DNA of 64,000 nucleotides from Variovorax ginsengisoli (lineage in GTDB: Bacteria; Pseudomonadota; Gammaproteobacteria; Burkholderiales; Burkholderiaceae_C): assembly GCF_006438845.1 (NCBI RefSeq), contig NZ_RCZJ01000002.1:633145-697144 (forward strand). The letters are read 5' to 3'. Under the pieces are notes generated by a model, which did not search any database, was not told the origin of the DNA, and worked only from the letters and a program-made list of their open reading frames with translations. Shown in pieces: positions 27,532 to 37,353 of this stretch (the stretch's first letter is position 1; the number at the start of each line of letters is the position of its first letter). A program made the translations under genes and the position numbers.

Positions 27532-28602
27532 GTGAGCACACGTCAATATCCGTACGCGGTCGTCATCGGCCGTTTCCAGCCGGTTCATTTCGGTCACCAA
27601 CGACTCATCGACGAAGCCCTGCGTGCTGCAGAGCGCGTGATCGTCGTCGTCGGCTCCGACCGCAAGCCGCGCAGCTTCAAGAACCCGTTCACCTTCGACG
27701 AGCGCGAACGCATGGTGCGCGCATCGCTGCGCAGCCACGAGCAGATGCGCGTGAGCGTCGTCGGCGTGGGCGATTCGCCCTACAACGACCAGCTCTGGAT
27801 CGCGTCGATCCAGTCGGCGGTCGACAAGCTGATCCAGCAAGATGGCGCGGTGCCTGCGCAGACGCAGGTCGCGCTGGTGGGCCACCTGAAGGACGCGTCG
27901 AGCTACTACCTCAGGCTCTTTCCGTCGTGGACCTTCGTCGCCAACCCGGTGGTCGAGAGCATTCACGCCACCGACGTGCGAAGCCTCTACTTCGACCCCG
28001 AGAACCGCGGCCAGCTGGCGCGCGCCGACCTGCCCGACGGCACCGCAGTCTTCCTGGACCAGTTCGCGGCCACCGAAGACTACGCGGCGCTCTGCGACGA
28101 GCGCGCCTTCCTGATCGACTACAAGACCAAGTACCGCTACGCCGGCAGCAACTTCCCGCCGATCTACACCACCGTCGACGCGGTGGTGGTCGAGGCCGGA
28201 CACATCTTGCTGGTGCAGCGCAAGTTCCATCCCGGCAAGGGCACTTGGGCGCTGCCCGGCGGCTTTGTCGGCCAGCACGAACGCCTGCAGGAAGCGGCCA
28301 TCCGCGAGCTCAAGGAAGAGACGCGCCTGAAGGTGCCGGTGCCGGTGCTGCACGGCAGCATGAAAGAGAGCCACGTGTTCGATGCGCCCGACCGCTCGCA
28401 GCGCGGCCGCACCATCACGCACGGCTTCTTCTTCGAGCTCTCGCACAACCAGTGGACCGGCCTGTCGGACGTGCGCGCCGACGACGACGCGGCCGCGGTG
28501 CGCTGGGTGCCGATCGCCGAGTTTCTCGACATGCAGGAACACATGTACGAAGACCACTTCTTCATCGCCAACCATTTCCTCGGCGGCCTGGGCAAGAACT
28601 AG
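27532..28602 (+). CDS. nadM: Bifunctional NMN adenylyltransferase / Nudix hydrolase
   Basis: 356 residues. N-terminal nucleotidyltransferase domain (residues 1-180) with GRFQPVHFGHQRLIDEAL containing the HFGH active motif, and a late ISxTxxR-like SIHATDVRS. The C-terminal Nudix domain has the box GGFVGQHERLQEAAIRELKEET. This two-domain enzyme makes NAD from NMN and ATP and hydrolyses ADP-ribose-type molecules. The start is GTG at 27532 behind a GGGGGA site; longer frames upstream lack family sequence. Together with nadV 65 nt downstream it forms a two-step nicotinamide-to-NAD route. Confidence 0.93.
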   Translation: MSTRQYPYAVVIGRFQPVHFGHQRLIDEALRAAERVIVVVGSDRKPRSFKNPFTFDERERMVRASLRSHEQMRVSVVGVGDSPYNDQLWIASIQSAVDKLIQQDGAVPAQTQVALVGHLKDASSYYLRLFPSWTFVANPVVESIHATDVRSLYFDPENRGQLARADLPDGTAVFLDQFAATEDYAALCDERAFLIDYKTKYRYAGSNFPPIYTTVDAVVVEAGHILLVQRKFHPGKGTWALPGGFVGQHERLQEAAIRELKEETRLKVPVPVLHGSMKESHVFDAPDRSQRGRTITHGFFFELSHNQWTGLSDVRADDDAAAVRWVPIAEFLDMQEHMYEDHFFIANHFLGGLGKN

Positions 28603-28626
28603 AAGCCAGGCCATTTCAGCAAGAAC

Positions 28627-28647
28627 GGGCTCCGGTTGACGGAGCCC
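28627..28647 (+). other. Hairpin between nadM and nadV
   Basis: GGGCTCC-GGTTGAC-GGAGCCC: perfect 7-bp stem, 7-nt loop, 24 nt after the nadM stop and 20 nt before the nadV start, without a U run. Possibly an mRNA processing or stability element that adjusts the ratio of the two enzymes. Confidence 0.45.
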
Positions 28648-28667
28648 CTGTGAAAGGAGCTTTCACC

Positions 28668-30113
28668 ATGACCCGCAACCTCGCCCCCTCGTCCCTCGGC
28701 AGCAACCTGCTGCTGCGCACCGACTCCTACAAGGTGTCGCACTGGATGCAATACCCCCCGGGCACGCAGACGGTCTTCAGCTACATCGAGTCGCGCGGCG
28801 GCACCTTCAGCCACGCGCTCTTCTTCGGCCTGCAGGCCTATCTGCGCGAATACCTCTCCACGCCCGTCACCGTCGCCGATGTCGACGAGGCCGCAGCGTT
28901 GATGGCAATGCACGGCGAGCCTTTCAACCGCGAAGGCTGGATGCGGTTGATCGAAAAGCACGACGGGCGCATGCCGGTGCGCATCCGTGCCGTGCCCGAA
29001 GGGAGCGTGGTGCCAGTGCACAACGTGCTCGCGACCATCGAGAACACCGACCCCGAGTTCTTCTGGCTCACCAGCTTCCTCGAGACCGAACTGCTGCGTG
29101 CCATCTGGTACCCGACCACCGTCGCCACGCTCTCCGGCGCGGCCAAGGCCACGCTGCTGCGCTACCTCGAGGCGACCTGCGACGACCCGCAGGGGCAGAT
29201 CGCTTTCAAGCTGCACGACTTCGGCGCGCGGGGCGTGTCGAGCCTCGAATCGGCCGGGCTGGGCGGCATGGCGCACCTGGTCAACTTTCAGGGCACCGAC
29301 ACCATCGTCGCGCTGGTTGCGGCGCGCCGCTACTACGACTGCGAGGTGGCGGGCTTCTCGATCCCGGCCGCCGAGCACAGCACGATCACGGGCTGGGGCC
29401 GCGACCAGGAGTCGGCGGCGTATCGCAACATGGTCGAGCAGTTCGGCAAGCCGGGCGCGGTGTTCGCGGTGGTGAGCGACAGCTACGATATCTTCAACGC
29501 CTGCGACCGCATCTGGGGCACCGAATTGAAGGACCTGGTGGTGCAATCCGGCGCCACGCTGGTGGTGCGGCCCGACTCCGGCGATCCGGCCGAGACGGTG
29601 CTCAAGGTGGCGCAGATCCTGGCCGCGCGCTTCGGCACCACGACCAATGCCAAGGGCTACCGCGTGCTGAACAACGTGCGCATCATCCAGGGTGATGGCA
29701 TCAACCTCGATTCGCTGCGGCTGTGCCTGTCGAATCTGTTCCACAACGGCTTCTCGGCCGAGAACATCGCCTTCGGCATGGGCGGTGGGCTGCTGCAGCA
29801 AGTCAACCGCGACACCATGCAGTGGGCGATGAAATGCTCGGCGATGCAGGTCGACGGCGAATGGCGCGATGTCTTCAAGTCGCCGGTCGGTGACGCCAGC
29901 AAGGCGTCGAAGAAGGGCCGGCTCACCCTGACGCGCGATGGCCAAGGCGCCCTGCGTACGCGACGCATCGAAGACCTTGGAGCTGGCGAGGCCGACCTGC
30001 TGGAGACAGTGTTCGAAGACGGCCGAATCGTGAGTGAAGCCTCTTTCGAGTCGGTAAGGGTGCGCGCGGCTCAGGGCAACGGTCTGCTCATCGGCTCACG
30101 CGCGCCGCTGTGA
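28668..30113 (+). CDS. nadV: Nicotinamide phosphoribosyltransferase
   Basis: 481 residues, NAMPT/NadV family. It converts nicotinamide and PRPP to NMN, which the upstream NadM turns into NAD. Diagnostic segments are LLLRTDSYKVSHWMQYPPGTQTVFSYIESRGG, FFWLTSFLETELLRAIWYPTTVAT, LHDFGARGVSSLESAGLGGMAHL, PAAEHSTITGWG and LVVRPDSGDP. The ribosome site AAGGAG lies 9 nt before the ATG. This is a direct salvage route that bypasses nicotinamide deamidation. Confidence 0.96.
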   Translation: MTRNLAPSSLGSNLLLRTDSYKVSHWMQYPPGTQTVFSYIESRGGTFSHALFFGLQAYLREYLSTPVTVADVDEAAALMAMHGEPFNREGWMRLIEKHDGRMPVRIRAVPEGSVVPVHNVLATIENTDPEFFWLTSFLETELLRAIWYPTTVATLSGAAKATLLRYLEATCDDPQGQIAFKLHDFGARGVSSLESAGLGGMAHLVNFQGTDTIVALVAARRYYDCEVAGFSIPAAEHSTITGWGRDQESAAYRNMVEQFGKPGAVFAVVSDSYDIFNACDRIWGTELKDLVVQSGATLVVRPDSGDPAETVLKVAQILAARFGTTTNAKGYRVLNNVRIIQGDGINLDSLRLCLSNLFHNGFSAENIAFGMGGGLLQQVNRDTMQWAMKCSAMQVDGEWRDVFKSPVGDASKASKKGRLTLTRDGQGALRTRRIEDLGAGEADLLETVFEDGRIVSEASFESVRVRAAQGNGLLIGSRAPL

Positions 30114-30132
30114 CCGATCGCCTACGGCCGTC

Positions 30133-30357
30133 CTAGATCTGCTCGGCTTCCTGCAGTTCGGGGGCGTTCCGACTGGCCCTGGGAATGCCCAGGTAGCGAC
30201 AGACCGCCTGGGTCGAATCACCTGCAGCACCGACGGCTGAGCGAAGGCGCATTTCGGTCACGGCCAGCGCGCGCGTCCAGTAACGGACCTCGCGTGGCTC
30301 TTCAAGGTTGATCCATCCGGTGTCGCGCGGGGTCCGGCTGTCTACAGCGTTGATCAT
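30133..30357 (-). CDS. DUF3606 family small protein
   Basis: 74 residues. The core DTGWINLEEPREVRYWTRALAVTEMRLRSAVGAAGDSTQAVCRYLGI is the DUF3606 pattern (IN..EPREVRYWT....VTE..LR.AV...G.....V..YLG), a small helical protein of unknown function, often stress-associated. AAGGAGACTCCC precedes the ATG at 30357. It is convergent with nadV. The longer frame upstream of this ATG does not look coding. Confidence 0.82.
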   Translation of the reverse strand: MINAVDSRTPRDTGWINLEEPREVRYWTRALAVTEMRLRSAVGAAGDSTQAVCRYLGIPRASRNAPELQEAEQI

Positions 30358-30542
30358 GGGAGTCTCCTTCTTTTCTGGGCTTGCGCGCGCACGATGCCCC
30401 GAAGTGGGAAGGAAGTGCACCAGAACGGGAAGCACTCTGGTGCAGGACATTTCCGACACTGCCCTTCTCGCAACGACCCGCGAGCCCCGTCACGGAGCGC
30501 GGGATCAGCACAGTACCAACGGCGCACACGGTGCGCAGACGC

Positions 30543-30887
30543 TCATCCGCCATGGGCTACGCCGCAGCGCCGGAGATGCGCGCACCAGCTGCTCAGTGCG
30601 CCGAACTCGCCGTCCGGCACACAGGCGAGCACGCAGTGCAGCACATCGGCGTAACTGGACAAAGGCAGGCGCACCATGAGGCGCACCCGCGGCGTCGCGT
30701 GCTCGCAAGACGCGTTGGCATGCAGCAGGGGCTCGCACCGCAGCACACCCACCCCTGCGCACCCGGCCAGCGCCCGCCGCACGCGACAGGCGTCGACCGA
30801 AGCGACCGTGACGTCGAGCACGTGGAAGGTCGTTTCGCGGACGGCGGGGGTGGCACCGGGAGGGTCCCGGTAGGCGGCGTAGGCCAT
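30543..30887 (-). CDS. Hypothetical cysteine-rich small protein
   Basis: 114 residues, not assigned to a family. Codon third positions are strongly G/C, as in neighbouring genes, which supports coding. Eight cysteines are spread through the chain. The C-terminal part VRLMVRLPLSSYADVLHCVLACVPDGEFGALSSWCAHLRRCGVAHGG looks like a compact helical domain ending in a HGG tail. It lies downstream of kdpE on the same strand, 128 nt away, with no terminator seen between, so it could be read through from the kdp operon. Confidence 0.55.
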   Translation of the reverse strand: MAYAAYRDPPGATPAVRETTFHVLDVTVASVDACRVRRALAGCAGVGVLRCEPLLHANASCEHATPRVRLMVRLPLSSYADVLHCVLACVPDGEFGALSSWCAHLRRCGVAHGG

Positions 30888-31015
30888 GCAATACCTGCTG
30901 AAAATGAACAGAAAGGCAGTGTCGGCAGGCGCCCGTCAAAACGTTGCAAAGCCTCGGGTCGGCGGCATAAAGAAGCTGTCAACGTGCGCGGTGGCGCGAC
31001 CGGCCACCGGCGCGC

Positions 31016-31720
31016 TCAGGGCACCAGCCGGTAGCCCACGGCGGTCTCGGTCAGCAGGTGCTTGGGCTGAGCCGGATCGGCCTCCAGCTTCTGCCGCAGG
31101 TGGCCCATGTAGATGCGCAGGTAGTGGCTCTGCTCCGAATGCGACGGACCCCACACCTCGCGCAGCAGTTGCCGCTGCGTGATGACACGGCCGGCATTGG
31201 CGACCAGCACGCCGAGCAGCCGGTACTCGGTGGGCGTGAGATGCACCTCGGCACCCGCCCGTCGCACCAGGCGAGCGGCGCGGTCGACTTCGATCTCGCC
31301 GAAGCGAAACAGCGGCTCGCTCGCCTCGCCGTTCGCAGCGCTGCCCGCCGCTGCGCGCGGCCGGCGCAGGTTGGCCCGCACGCGCGCCAGCAGCTCGCCG
31401 GTGCCGAAGGGCTTGGTCAGGTAGTCATCGGCACCGGCGTCGAGCGCGGCGATCTTGTCAGCCTCGTCGGTGCGCGCCGACAGCACGATGATCGGCACCG
31501 CCGACCAGCCGCGCACGTCGCGGATCAAGCCGACGCCATCGCCGTCGGGCAGGCCCAGGTCGAGCACCAGCAGGTCGGGCTGCCGCGTGCCGGCCGCCGC
31601 CAGGCCATCGCGCAGCGTGCCGGCCTCGTGCACCAACCAGCCTTCGGTTTCCAGCGCGCCCCGCACGAAGCGGCGGATCTGCGGTTCATCCTCGATGACG
31701 ATGGCAACGGGTTGGGACAT
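31016..31720 (-). CDS. kdpE: Kdp operon response regulator KdpE
   Basis: 234 residues. N-terminal receiver with phospho-acceptor Asp in DLLVLDLGLPDGDGVGLIRDVR and the Thr/Ser-Lys pair in VLSAR and LTKPFGTGELLARVRANLRR. C-terminal OmpR/PhoB winged helix: HLTPTEYRLLGVLVANAGRVITQRQLLREVWG and SHYLRIYMGHLRQKLE. It activates kdp transcription under potassium limitation. It lies 5 nt after kdpD and is the last gene of the kdp operon. Confidence 0.95.
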   Translation of the reverse strand: MSQPVAIVIEDEPQIRRFVRGALETEGWLVHEAGTLRDGLAAAGTRQPDLLVLDLGLPDGDGVGLIRDVRGWSAVPIIVLSARTDEADKIAALDAGADDYLTKPFGTGELLARVRANLRRPRAAAGSAANGEASEPLFRFGEIEVDRAARLVRRAGAEVHLTPTEYRLLGVLVANAGRVITQRQLLREVWGPSHSEQSHYLRIYMGHLRQKLEADPAQPKHLLTETAVGYRLVP

Positions 31721-31725
31721 GGCGC

Positions 31726-34494
31726 TCAGGAAAGTTGATCGTCGGCCTCGGCCGATGCGGGCGGCGTGCGGCGCGGCAGCGTGACGGTGAATTCTGCGCC
31801 GCCACCGGACGCGTTGGCCGCCGTGATGTCGCCGCCATGCGCCCCCACGATCGCCTTGCAGATCGCCAGCCCCAGCCCGACGCCCGGGGTGGCCGACTCG
31901 GTCTGGCCCCGCGTGAACTTGTCGAACAGCAACTGCTCGCGGCCGCGCAATGCAACCGGCAGGCCAGACCCGTGGTCACGCACCGACAGCAACAGCGCAT
32001 CGGCCGTCGCGTGTGCGCTCACCACGATCGGCGGCGTGCCGTACTTCGCGGCGTTCTCGAGCAGGTTGACCAGCACGCGTTCGATCAGCACCGCATCGAA
32101 CTCGACCAGCGGCAGATTCGGCGTCAGCGCCGTCTGCACCGCGCGACCTCCGAGCGCCGGACTGGCCGATCGAATGGCCGCGCCGACCACCTCCTCCACC
32201 GATTGCCAATCACGCCGCAGTTGCACCGAACCGCCCGCAGCGCCAGCTTCGAGCCGCGCCATGTCGAGCAGGTTGTTGACCAGCGCGTGCAGCGCGCGGG
32301 CCTGCGCGACGATGGCCTGTGCGGTCTCGCTGCGCTGACCGGGTTCGCCGGGCTCGGCGGTCTGCAACGATTCGGCCAGGCCGATGAGCGCGGTCAGCGG
32401 TGTGCGCACGTCGTGCGAAATGGCGCCGAGCAATGTGTTGCGCAGGCGTTCCGACTCCATCTCGACCACCGCCTGCTGCGCCACCTCGACGTAGTGCACG
32501 CGCTCCAGCGCGATGGCGATCTGGCGCGCCAGCGTGTCGAGCTGCTGCGCCTGCTCGGGGATCAGCAGCCAGCGCGGCTGCGCGGGGTCGAGCGCCAGCA
32601 CGCCGCGCACCCGCATCGGCGCCTTCAGGGGCACGTAGTGCCAAGGCTGTGCGGCCAGCGTGGCGGTGGCCAGGCCGGCCGGCTGGCCCTGGCGAAAGGC
32701 CCAGTCGGCCACGCTCGCGTCGAAGCCGGACGGTGGCGACGCGGGCATGACGAGCCGATCGTTCGCGTCGGTCACCAGCACCAGTGCATGACCGCCGAAG
32801 TGGCCTTGCACCGCCGCCGCACCGAGCTCGACGACCTGCGTGCTTTCGAGCGCGGCCGACAGCTCGCGCGTGAGTTCGAACAGCGATTGCGCACGGCGCT
32901 CGCGGCTGGTCGACACGCCCGCCGCGAAGCGAAGTCCCGCCGTCAGCTGCCCGACCAGCAGGCCGACACCGAGCATCACGGCGAAGGTGACGACGTACTG
33001 CACGTCGCCCACCGCGAACGAGAGCCGCGGCGTGACGAAGAAGAAGTCGAAGGCGGCGACGTTGAGCAAGGCCGCCAACGCCGCCGGCCCGCGGCCGAAG
33101 CGCATCGCGATGCCGACCACGCCGAGCAGGAACAGCATCACGATGTTGACCTGTTCCAGCACGCCCGAAAGCGGCGTCGCGATCAGCGTGACGGCGACGC
33201 CCATCACCGTGGCCCACACGTAGCCGGGCCAGCGCGCGTGGGGCCGGTCGGCGTCGTCGGGAATGTCGTCGCCGGCTGCCACGTCGCGCGCGGCACCGAG
33301 CAGCGTGCGGCCCAATCGACGCGTACTGTCGGCGCGTGCCGTCTCGACGATGTCGATCGCCGGCTCGAGCCGTGCCAGATCGCGCGTGAGCGGCGTTGAT
33401 GGCCACCAGCGACGCCAGCCGGTCACCGGCGCTGCACGACCCACCACCAGCGTCGCGCAGTTGAGCCGCTGCGCCTGCGCGATGAGCGCTTCCGCGACGC
33501 TGGCGCCGGTCAACACCGCGGTCGCCGCGCCGAGTTCTTCCGCCAGCTTGAGCACCGCCAGGATGCGGTCGCGCCGCGCGGCTGGCAGGCGCTGCAGCGC
33601 CGGCGTCTCGACATACGCGACATGCCAGCGCACGTTGAGCTGCCCGGCCAGCCGTGCGGCCGTGCGCACCGTCTGCGCCGCGCCTTCGTGCGGGCCGACG
33701 CACGCGAGGATCGCCCCGGAGGTGTTCCAGGCCTGCGGCCCCGTCGTGCCGTTCGGCCCGGACTGCTCGACGCGCCAGCCGCGCACGTCGTCTTCCACGT
33801 GCTCGGCCGTGCGGCGCAGGGCGATCTCGCGCAGCGCAATCAGGTTGCCCTTGCGAAAGAAGTTCTGCGCCGCGCGCTCGGCCTGCTGCGGCAGGTAGAC
33901 CTTGCCGGCCGCGAGCCGCGCCGTGAGCTCGTCGGGCGTGACGTCGACCAGCACCACCTCGTCGGCCTCGTCGAGCACGGTGTCGGGCACCGTCTCGTGC
34001 ACCCGCACACCGGTGATGGCGCCGACCGTGCCGTTGAGGCTTTCAAGGTGCTGCACGTTGAGCGCGGACCAGACCTCGATGCCGGCGGCCAGCAGTTCCT
34101 GCACGTCCTGCCAGCGCTTGGCGTGGCGCGAGCCGGGGGCGTTGGAATGCGCGAGTTCGTCGACCAGCAGCACGGCCGGCTTGCGCGCCAGCGCGGCGTC
34201 GAGGTCGAACTCGGCCAGCGTGTGGCCGCGGTAGGCGATGTCGCGCAACGGCAGGCGGGCCAGCCCGGTCACCAGCGCGGCGGTTTCGCTGCGGCCGTGC
34301 GTCTCGACCACGCCGATGAGCACGTCGCGCCCGGCTTCGCGCTCACGCTGCGCCGCCGTGAGCATCGCCCAGGTCTTGCCGACGCCCGCGCTCGCGCCGA
34401 AGTAGATGCGCAGACGCCCCCGCTGCGCGCGGGCCTCGTCGCTGCGCATCTGCGCGAGCAGCGCGTCGGGGTCGGGGCGATGCGGGTCGGACAT
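31726..34494 (-). CDS. kdpD: Potassium-limitation sensor kinase KdpD
   Basis: 922 residues against 894 in E. coli. Domains in order: KdpD N-terminal domain with P-loop GASAGVGKTWAML (residues about 32-44), a universal-stress-like domain near residues 250-370, four membrane helices around 430-510, a GAF-like segment, HisKA with GAISHDVRTPLTALIGLAESL and HATPase_C with GVGLGLAICKAIVGAHGG. It senses low potassium or ionic change and phosphorylates KdpE. It starts 12 nt after the small gene orf46, so it is within the kdp operon. Confidence 0.95.
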   Translation of the reverse strand: MSDPHRPDPDALLAQMRSDEARAQRGRLRIYFGASAGVGKTWAMLTAAQREREAGRDVLIGVVETHGRSETAALVTGLARLPLRDIAYRGHTLAEFDLDAALARKPAVLLVDELAHSNAPGSRHAKRWQDVQELLAAGIEVWSALNVQHLESLNGTVGAITGVRVHETVPDTVLDEADEVVLVDVTPDELTARLAAGKVYLPQQAERAAQNFFRKGNLIALREIALRRTAEHVEDDVRGWRVEQSGPNGTTGPQAWNTSGAILACVGPHEGAAQTVRTAARLAGQLNVRWHVAYVETPALQRLPAARRDRILAVLKLAEELGAATAVLTGASVAEALIAQAQRLNCATLVVGRAAPVTGWRRWWPSTPLTRDLARLEPAIDIVETARADSTRRLGRTLLGAARDVAAGDDIPDDADRPHARWPGYVWATVMGVAVTLIATPLSGVLEQVNIVMLFLLGVVGIAMRFGRGPAALAALLNVAAFDFFFVTPRLSFAVGDVQYVVTFAVMLGVGLLVGQLTAGLRFAAGVSTSRERRAQSLFELTRELSAALESTQVVELGAAAVQGHFGGHALVLVTDANDRLVMPASPPSGFDASVADWAFRQGQPAGLATATLAAQPWHYVPLKAPMRVRGVLALDPAQPRWLLIPEQAQQLDTLARQIAIALERVHYVEVAQQAVVEMESERLRNTLLGAISHDVRTPLTALIGLAESLQTAEPGEPGQRSETAQAIVAQARALHALVNNLLDMARLEAGAAGGSVQLRRDWQSVEEVVGAAIRSASPALGGRAVQTALTPNLPLVEFDAVLIERVLVNLLENAAKYGTPPIVVSAHATADALLLSVRDHGSGLPVALRGREQLLFDKFTRGQTESATPGVGLGLAICKAIVGAHGGDITAANASGGGAEFTVTLPRRTPPASAEADDQLS

Positions 34495-34506
34495 GCGGCA
34501 GGCAGG

Positions 34507-34647
34507 TTAGCGCATCGGCGGCACGTCCTTGCGCCGATCGCGGTGCGGATGCCGCCGCGCGGTGCGCGACAGCACGAACCACGCGAAGCCCATCGGAATG
34601 AACAGGACCACCAGCGCCAAGAGCGCGTGCAGCAGGTCGGTCACCAT
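34507..34647 (-). CDS. Small membrane protein gene inside the kdp operon (46 residues)
   Basis: ATG at 34647, stop TAA at 34507-34509. The protein begins MVTDLLHALLALVVLFIPMG, giving one membrane segment at about residues 4-26 (ending FAWFVLS), followed by a strongly basic tail (RTARRHPHRDRRKD). It fits exactly between kdpC (10-nt gap) and kdpD (12-nt gap) on the same strand, which strongly suggests a real, co-translated gene. It resembles small accessory subunits of membrane complexes, as KdpF is. No known name is recognised. Confidence 0.75.
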   Translation of the reverse strand: MVTDLLHALLALVVLFIPMGFAWFVLSRTARRHPHRDRRKDVPPMR

Positions 34648-34657
34648 GGGTCGCGGC

Positions 34658-35230
34658 TCAACGTGCGGCGTCGAGCGCCAGGTTCAGCGCCAGCACGTTC
34701 ACGCGCGGCTCGCCGAGGAAGCCGCCGACCGGCGCTTCGGTGTGGCGAGCGATGAGCGCGTTGACCAGGTCGACCGGCACACCCCGCACGCGCGCGACCC
34801 GCGACGCCTGGTAGGCGGCCGCGGCCGGACTGATGTCCGGGTCGAGCCCGCTGGCCGATGTGGTCACGAGGTCGACCGGCACCGGCGCGGTGTTGCCCGG
34901 GTCGGCCGCACGCAGCGCCTCGACACGGCCCTTGACCGCATCGACCAGCGCCGGGTTCAGCGGCCCCTGGTTGGCGCCGCCCGACGACGCGGCGTTGTAG
35001 GCCATTGGCGCGGTGGCCGACGGGCGACCCCAGAAGTGCTTCGGGTCTGAGAAGTTCTGGCCGATCAGTCGCGAGCCGACGACCTTGCCGTCACGCTCGA
35101 TCAGGCTGCCGGCGGCCTGGTCGGGGAACACCGCTTTCGCGGCGCCGGTGACGGCCAGGGGATAGAGCAGCCCGGTGAGCGCGCTCAGCAGCACGAAGAG
35201 CACAAGCGCAGGACGAAGAATGGTTTTCAT
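34658..35230 (-). CDS. kdpC: Potassium-transporting ATPase subunit C
   Basis: 190 residues. A single N-terminal membrane helix ([25 protein letters not shown]), then a periplasmic domain with [45 protein letters not shown] and the C-terminal [18 protein letters not shown]. It stabilises nucleotide and potassium handling of the KdpFABC complex. It is located between kdpB and the small orf46. Confidence 0.95.
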   Translation of the reverse strand: MKTILRPALVLFVLLSALTGLLYPLAVTGAAKAVFPDQAAGSLIERDGKVVGSRLIGQNFSDPKHFWGRPSATAPMAYNAASSGGANQGPLNPALVDAVKGRVEALRAADPGNTAPVPVDLVTTSASGLDPDISPAAAAYQASRVARVRGVPVDLVNALIARHTEAPVGGFLGEPRVNVLALNLALDAAR

Positions 35231-35243
35231 GAGGGTGTCTCTT

Positions 35244-37343
35244 TCAGACGAGGTGCACGGCGACCAGCAGCCAGTCGATGAGCTTGATGCCGATGAAGGG
35301 CACGACCAGGCCACCCAGGCCGTAGATGGCGAGGTTGCGGCGCAGCAGCGCGGCGGCACCGACGGGCCGATAGCGCACGCCCTTCAACGCCAGCGGGATC
35401 AGGAACACGATCACCAGCGCATTGAAGATCACGGCGCTCAGGATGGCCGACGACGGGCTGGCCAACTGCATCACGTTGAGCGCCCCCAGCTGCGGATAGG
35501 TCGACACGAAGATCGCCGGGATGATGGCGAAGTACTTCGCCACATCGTTCGCGATGCTGAAGGTGGTGAGCGAGCCGCGCGTCATGAGCAGCGCCTTGCC
35601 GGTCTCGACCACCTCGAGCAGCTTGGTCGGGTTGGAGTCGAGGTCGACCATGTTGCCGGCCTCTTTCGCGGCCTGCGTGCCGCTGCCCATCGCCACCGCG
35701 ACGTCGGCCTGCGCCAGCGCGGGCGCGTCGTTGGTGCCGTCGCCGGTCATGGCCACCAGACGGCCTTCGGCCTGGTACTGCCGGATCAGCGCGAGCTTGT
35801 CTTCGGGCGTGGCTTCGGCCAGGAAGTCGTCGACGCCAGCCTCGGCCGCGATGGCAGCGGCGGTGAGCTTGTTGTCGCCGGTGATCATCACCGTCTTGAT
35901 GCCCATCGCGCGCAGCTCGGCAAAGCGCGACTGGATGCCGGTCTTGACGATGTCCTTGAGCTCGACGACGCCGAGCGCCCGGTTGCCTTCGGCCACGGCC
36001 AGCGGCGTGCTGCCGCGGCGCGAGACCTCGTCCGCAGCGCGCAGCACCTCGGGCGCCATGCGGCCACCCAGGGCTTCGACGTGCTTACGCACCGCTTCGA
36101 CCGCGCCCTTGCGCAACGCGACCGGACCGACATCCAGGCTGTTCGGCGCGGCCGGCAGGTCGACCCCGCTCATGCGCGTCTGCGCGGTGAAGGGCACGAA
36201 GTGCGCACCATCGACCGCGCTGTCATCGGTGCCGCCGCGGCGGGCCAGCTCGACGATGCTGCGGCCTTCCGGTGTCTCGTCCGGCAGCGACGACAGCAGC
36301 GCGGCGCGCGACAGGCGCTCGGCCGTCACGCCGGGTGCCGGCACGAAGGCGCTGGCCTGCCGGTTGCCGTGCGTGATGGTGCCGGTCTTGTCGAGCAGCA
36401 GCACGTCGACGTCGCCGGCGGCTTCCACCGCGCGGCCCGAGGTGGCGATCACGTTGGCCTGCATCATGCGGCTCATGCCGGCCACGCCCACGGCCGACAG
36501 CAGGCCGCCGATGGTGGTCGGGATCAGGCACACCAACAGCGCGACCAGTGCGGTCAGCGACACCACCGAGCCGGTGCCCATCGCGCTCACGCTGAACACC
36601 GAGAAGGGCAGCAGCGTGACGGTCACCATCAAGAACACGATGGTCAGGGCCACCAGCAGGATGGTCAGCGCGATCTCGTTGGGCGTCTTGTGGCGCTTGG
36701 CCGACTCGACCATGCCGATCATGCGGTCGAGGAAGGACTCGCCAGGGTTCACCGAGATGCGCACCACCAGCCAGTCCGACAGCACGCGGGTGCCGCCGGT
36801 CACGGCCGAGAAGTCGCCGCCCGACTCGCGCACCACGGGGGCCGATTCGCCGGTGATGGCGCTCTCGTCGACCGAGGCCACGCCTTCGATGACTTCCCCG
36901 TCGAGCGGGATCACGTCGCCGGTCTCGACCAGCACCACGTCGCCCTTGCGCAGGTTGGGCGCCTGCTCGGGCAGGAAGGCCGCGCCGTGGTGCGGCTCCT
37001 TGAGTTTCTTGGCCCATGTGTCCTTGCGCAGGCCGCGCAACGAGGCTGCCTGTGCCTTGCTGCGGCCTTCGGCCAACGCTTCGGCGAAGTTGGCGAAGAG
37101 CACGGTGAACCAGAGCCAGATGGTGATGGCCAGCACGAAGGCCGGCGGCATGCCGGTGTCACCGGGGAAGCTCAGCGCATGCACCCAGAGCAGCGTCGTG
37201 AGGATGCTGCCGATGTAGACGATGAACATCACCGGGTTGCGCCATTGCACGCGCGGGCTCAGCTTGGCAAAGGCGCCCCACAGGGCGGGCTTGACCAGCG
37301 CCATGTCGAAGAGAGAGAGTGAACTTGCAGTTTTCGAGGTCAT
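35244..37343 (-). CDS. kdpB: Potassium-transporting P-type ATPase subunit B
   Basis: 699 residues. Catalytic subunit of the Kdp pump. The phosphorylation motif DKTGT is in [14 protein letters not shown], the TGES actuator in [11 protein letters not shown], and the hinge in [22 protein letters not shown]. Near the N-terminus [16 protein letters not shown] marks the first membrane helices. Length and gene order (A-B-C) are normal. Confidence 0.97.
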   Translation of the reverse strand: MTSKTASSLSLFDMALVKPALWGAFAKLSPRVQWRNPVMFIVYIGSILTTLLWVHALSFPGDTGMPPAFVLAITIWLWFTVLFANFAEALAEGRSKAQAASLRGLRKDTWAKKLKEPHHGAAFLPEQAPNLRKGDVVLVETGDVIPLDGEVIEGVASVDESAITGESAPVVRESGGDFSAVTGGTRVLSDWLVVRISVNPGESFLDRMIGMVESAKRHKTPNEIALTILLVALTIVFLMVTVTLLPFSVFSVSAMGTGSVVSLTALVALLVCLIPTTIGGLLSAVGVAGMSRMMQANVIATSGRAVEAAGDVDVLLLDKTGTITHGNRQASAFVPAPGVTAERLSRAALLSSLPDETPEGRSIVELARRGGTDDSAVDGAHFVPFTAQTRMSGVDLPAAPNSLDVGPVALRKGAVEAVRKHVEALGGRMAPEVLRAADEVSRRGSTPLAVAEGNRALGVVELKDIVKTGIQSRFAELRAMGIKTVMITGDNKLTAAAIAAEAGVDDFLAEATPEDKLALIRQYQAEGRLVAMTGDGTNDAPALAQADVAVAMGSGTQAAKEAGNMVDLDSNPTKLLEVVETGKALLMTRGSLTTFSIANDVAKYFAIIPAIFVSTYPQLGALNVMQLASPSSAILSAVIFNALVIVFLIPLALKGVRYRPVGAAALLRRNLAIYGLGGLVVPFIGIKLIDWLLVAVHLV

Positions 37344-37353
37344 GGTTCGACTC

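Noticed and set aside
27534..30113. NadV/NadM pair as a phage-derived NAD reconstitution defence module
   Set aside because: There are no phage genes or other defence genes nearby, composition is normal for the chromosome, and the pair is explained by ordinary nicotinamide salvage.
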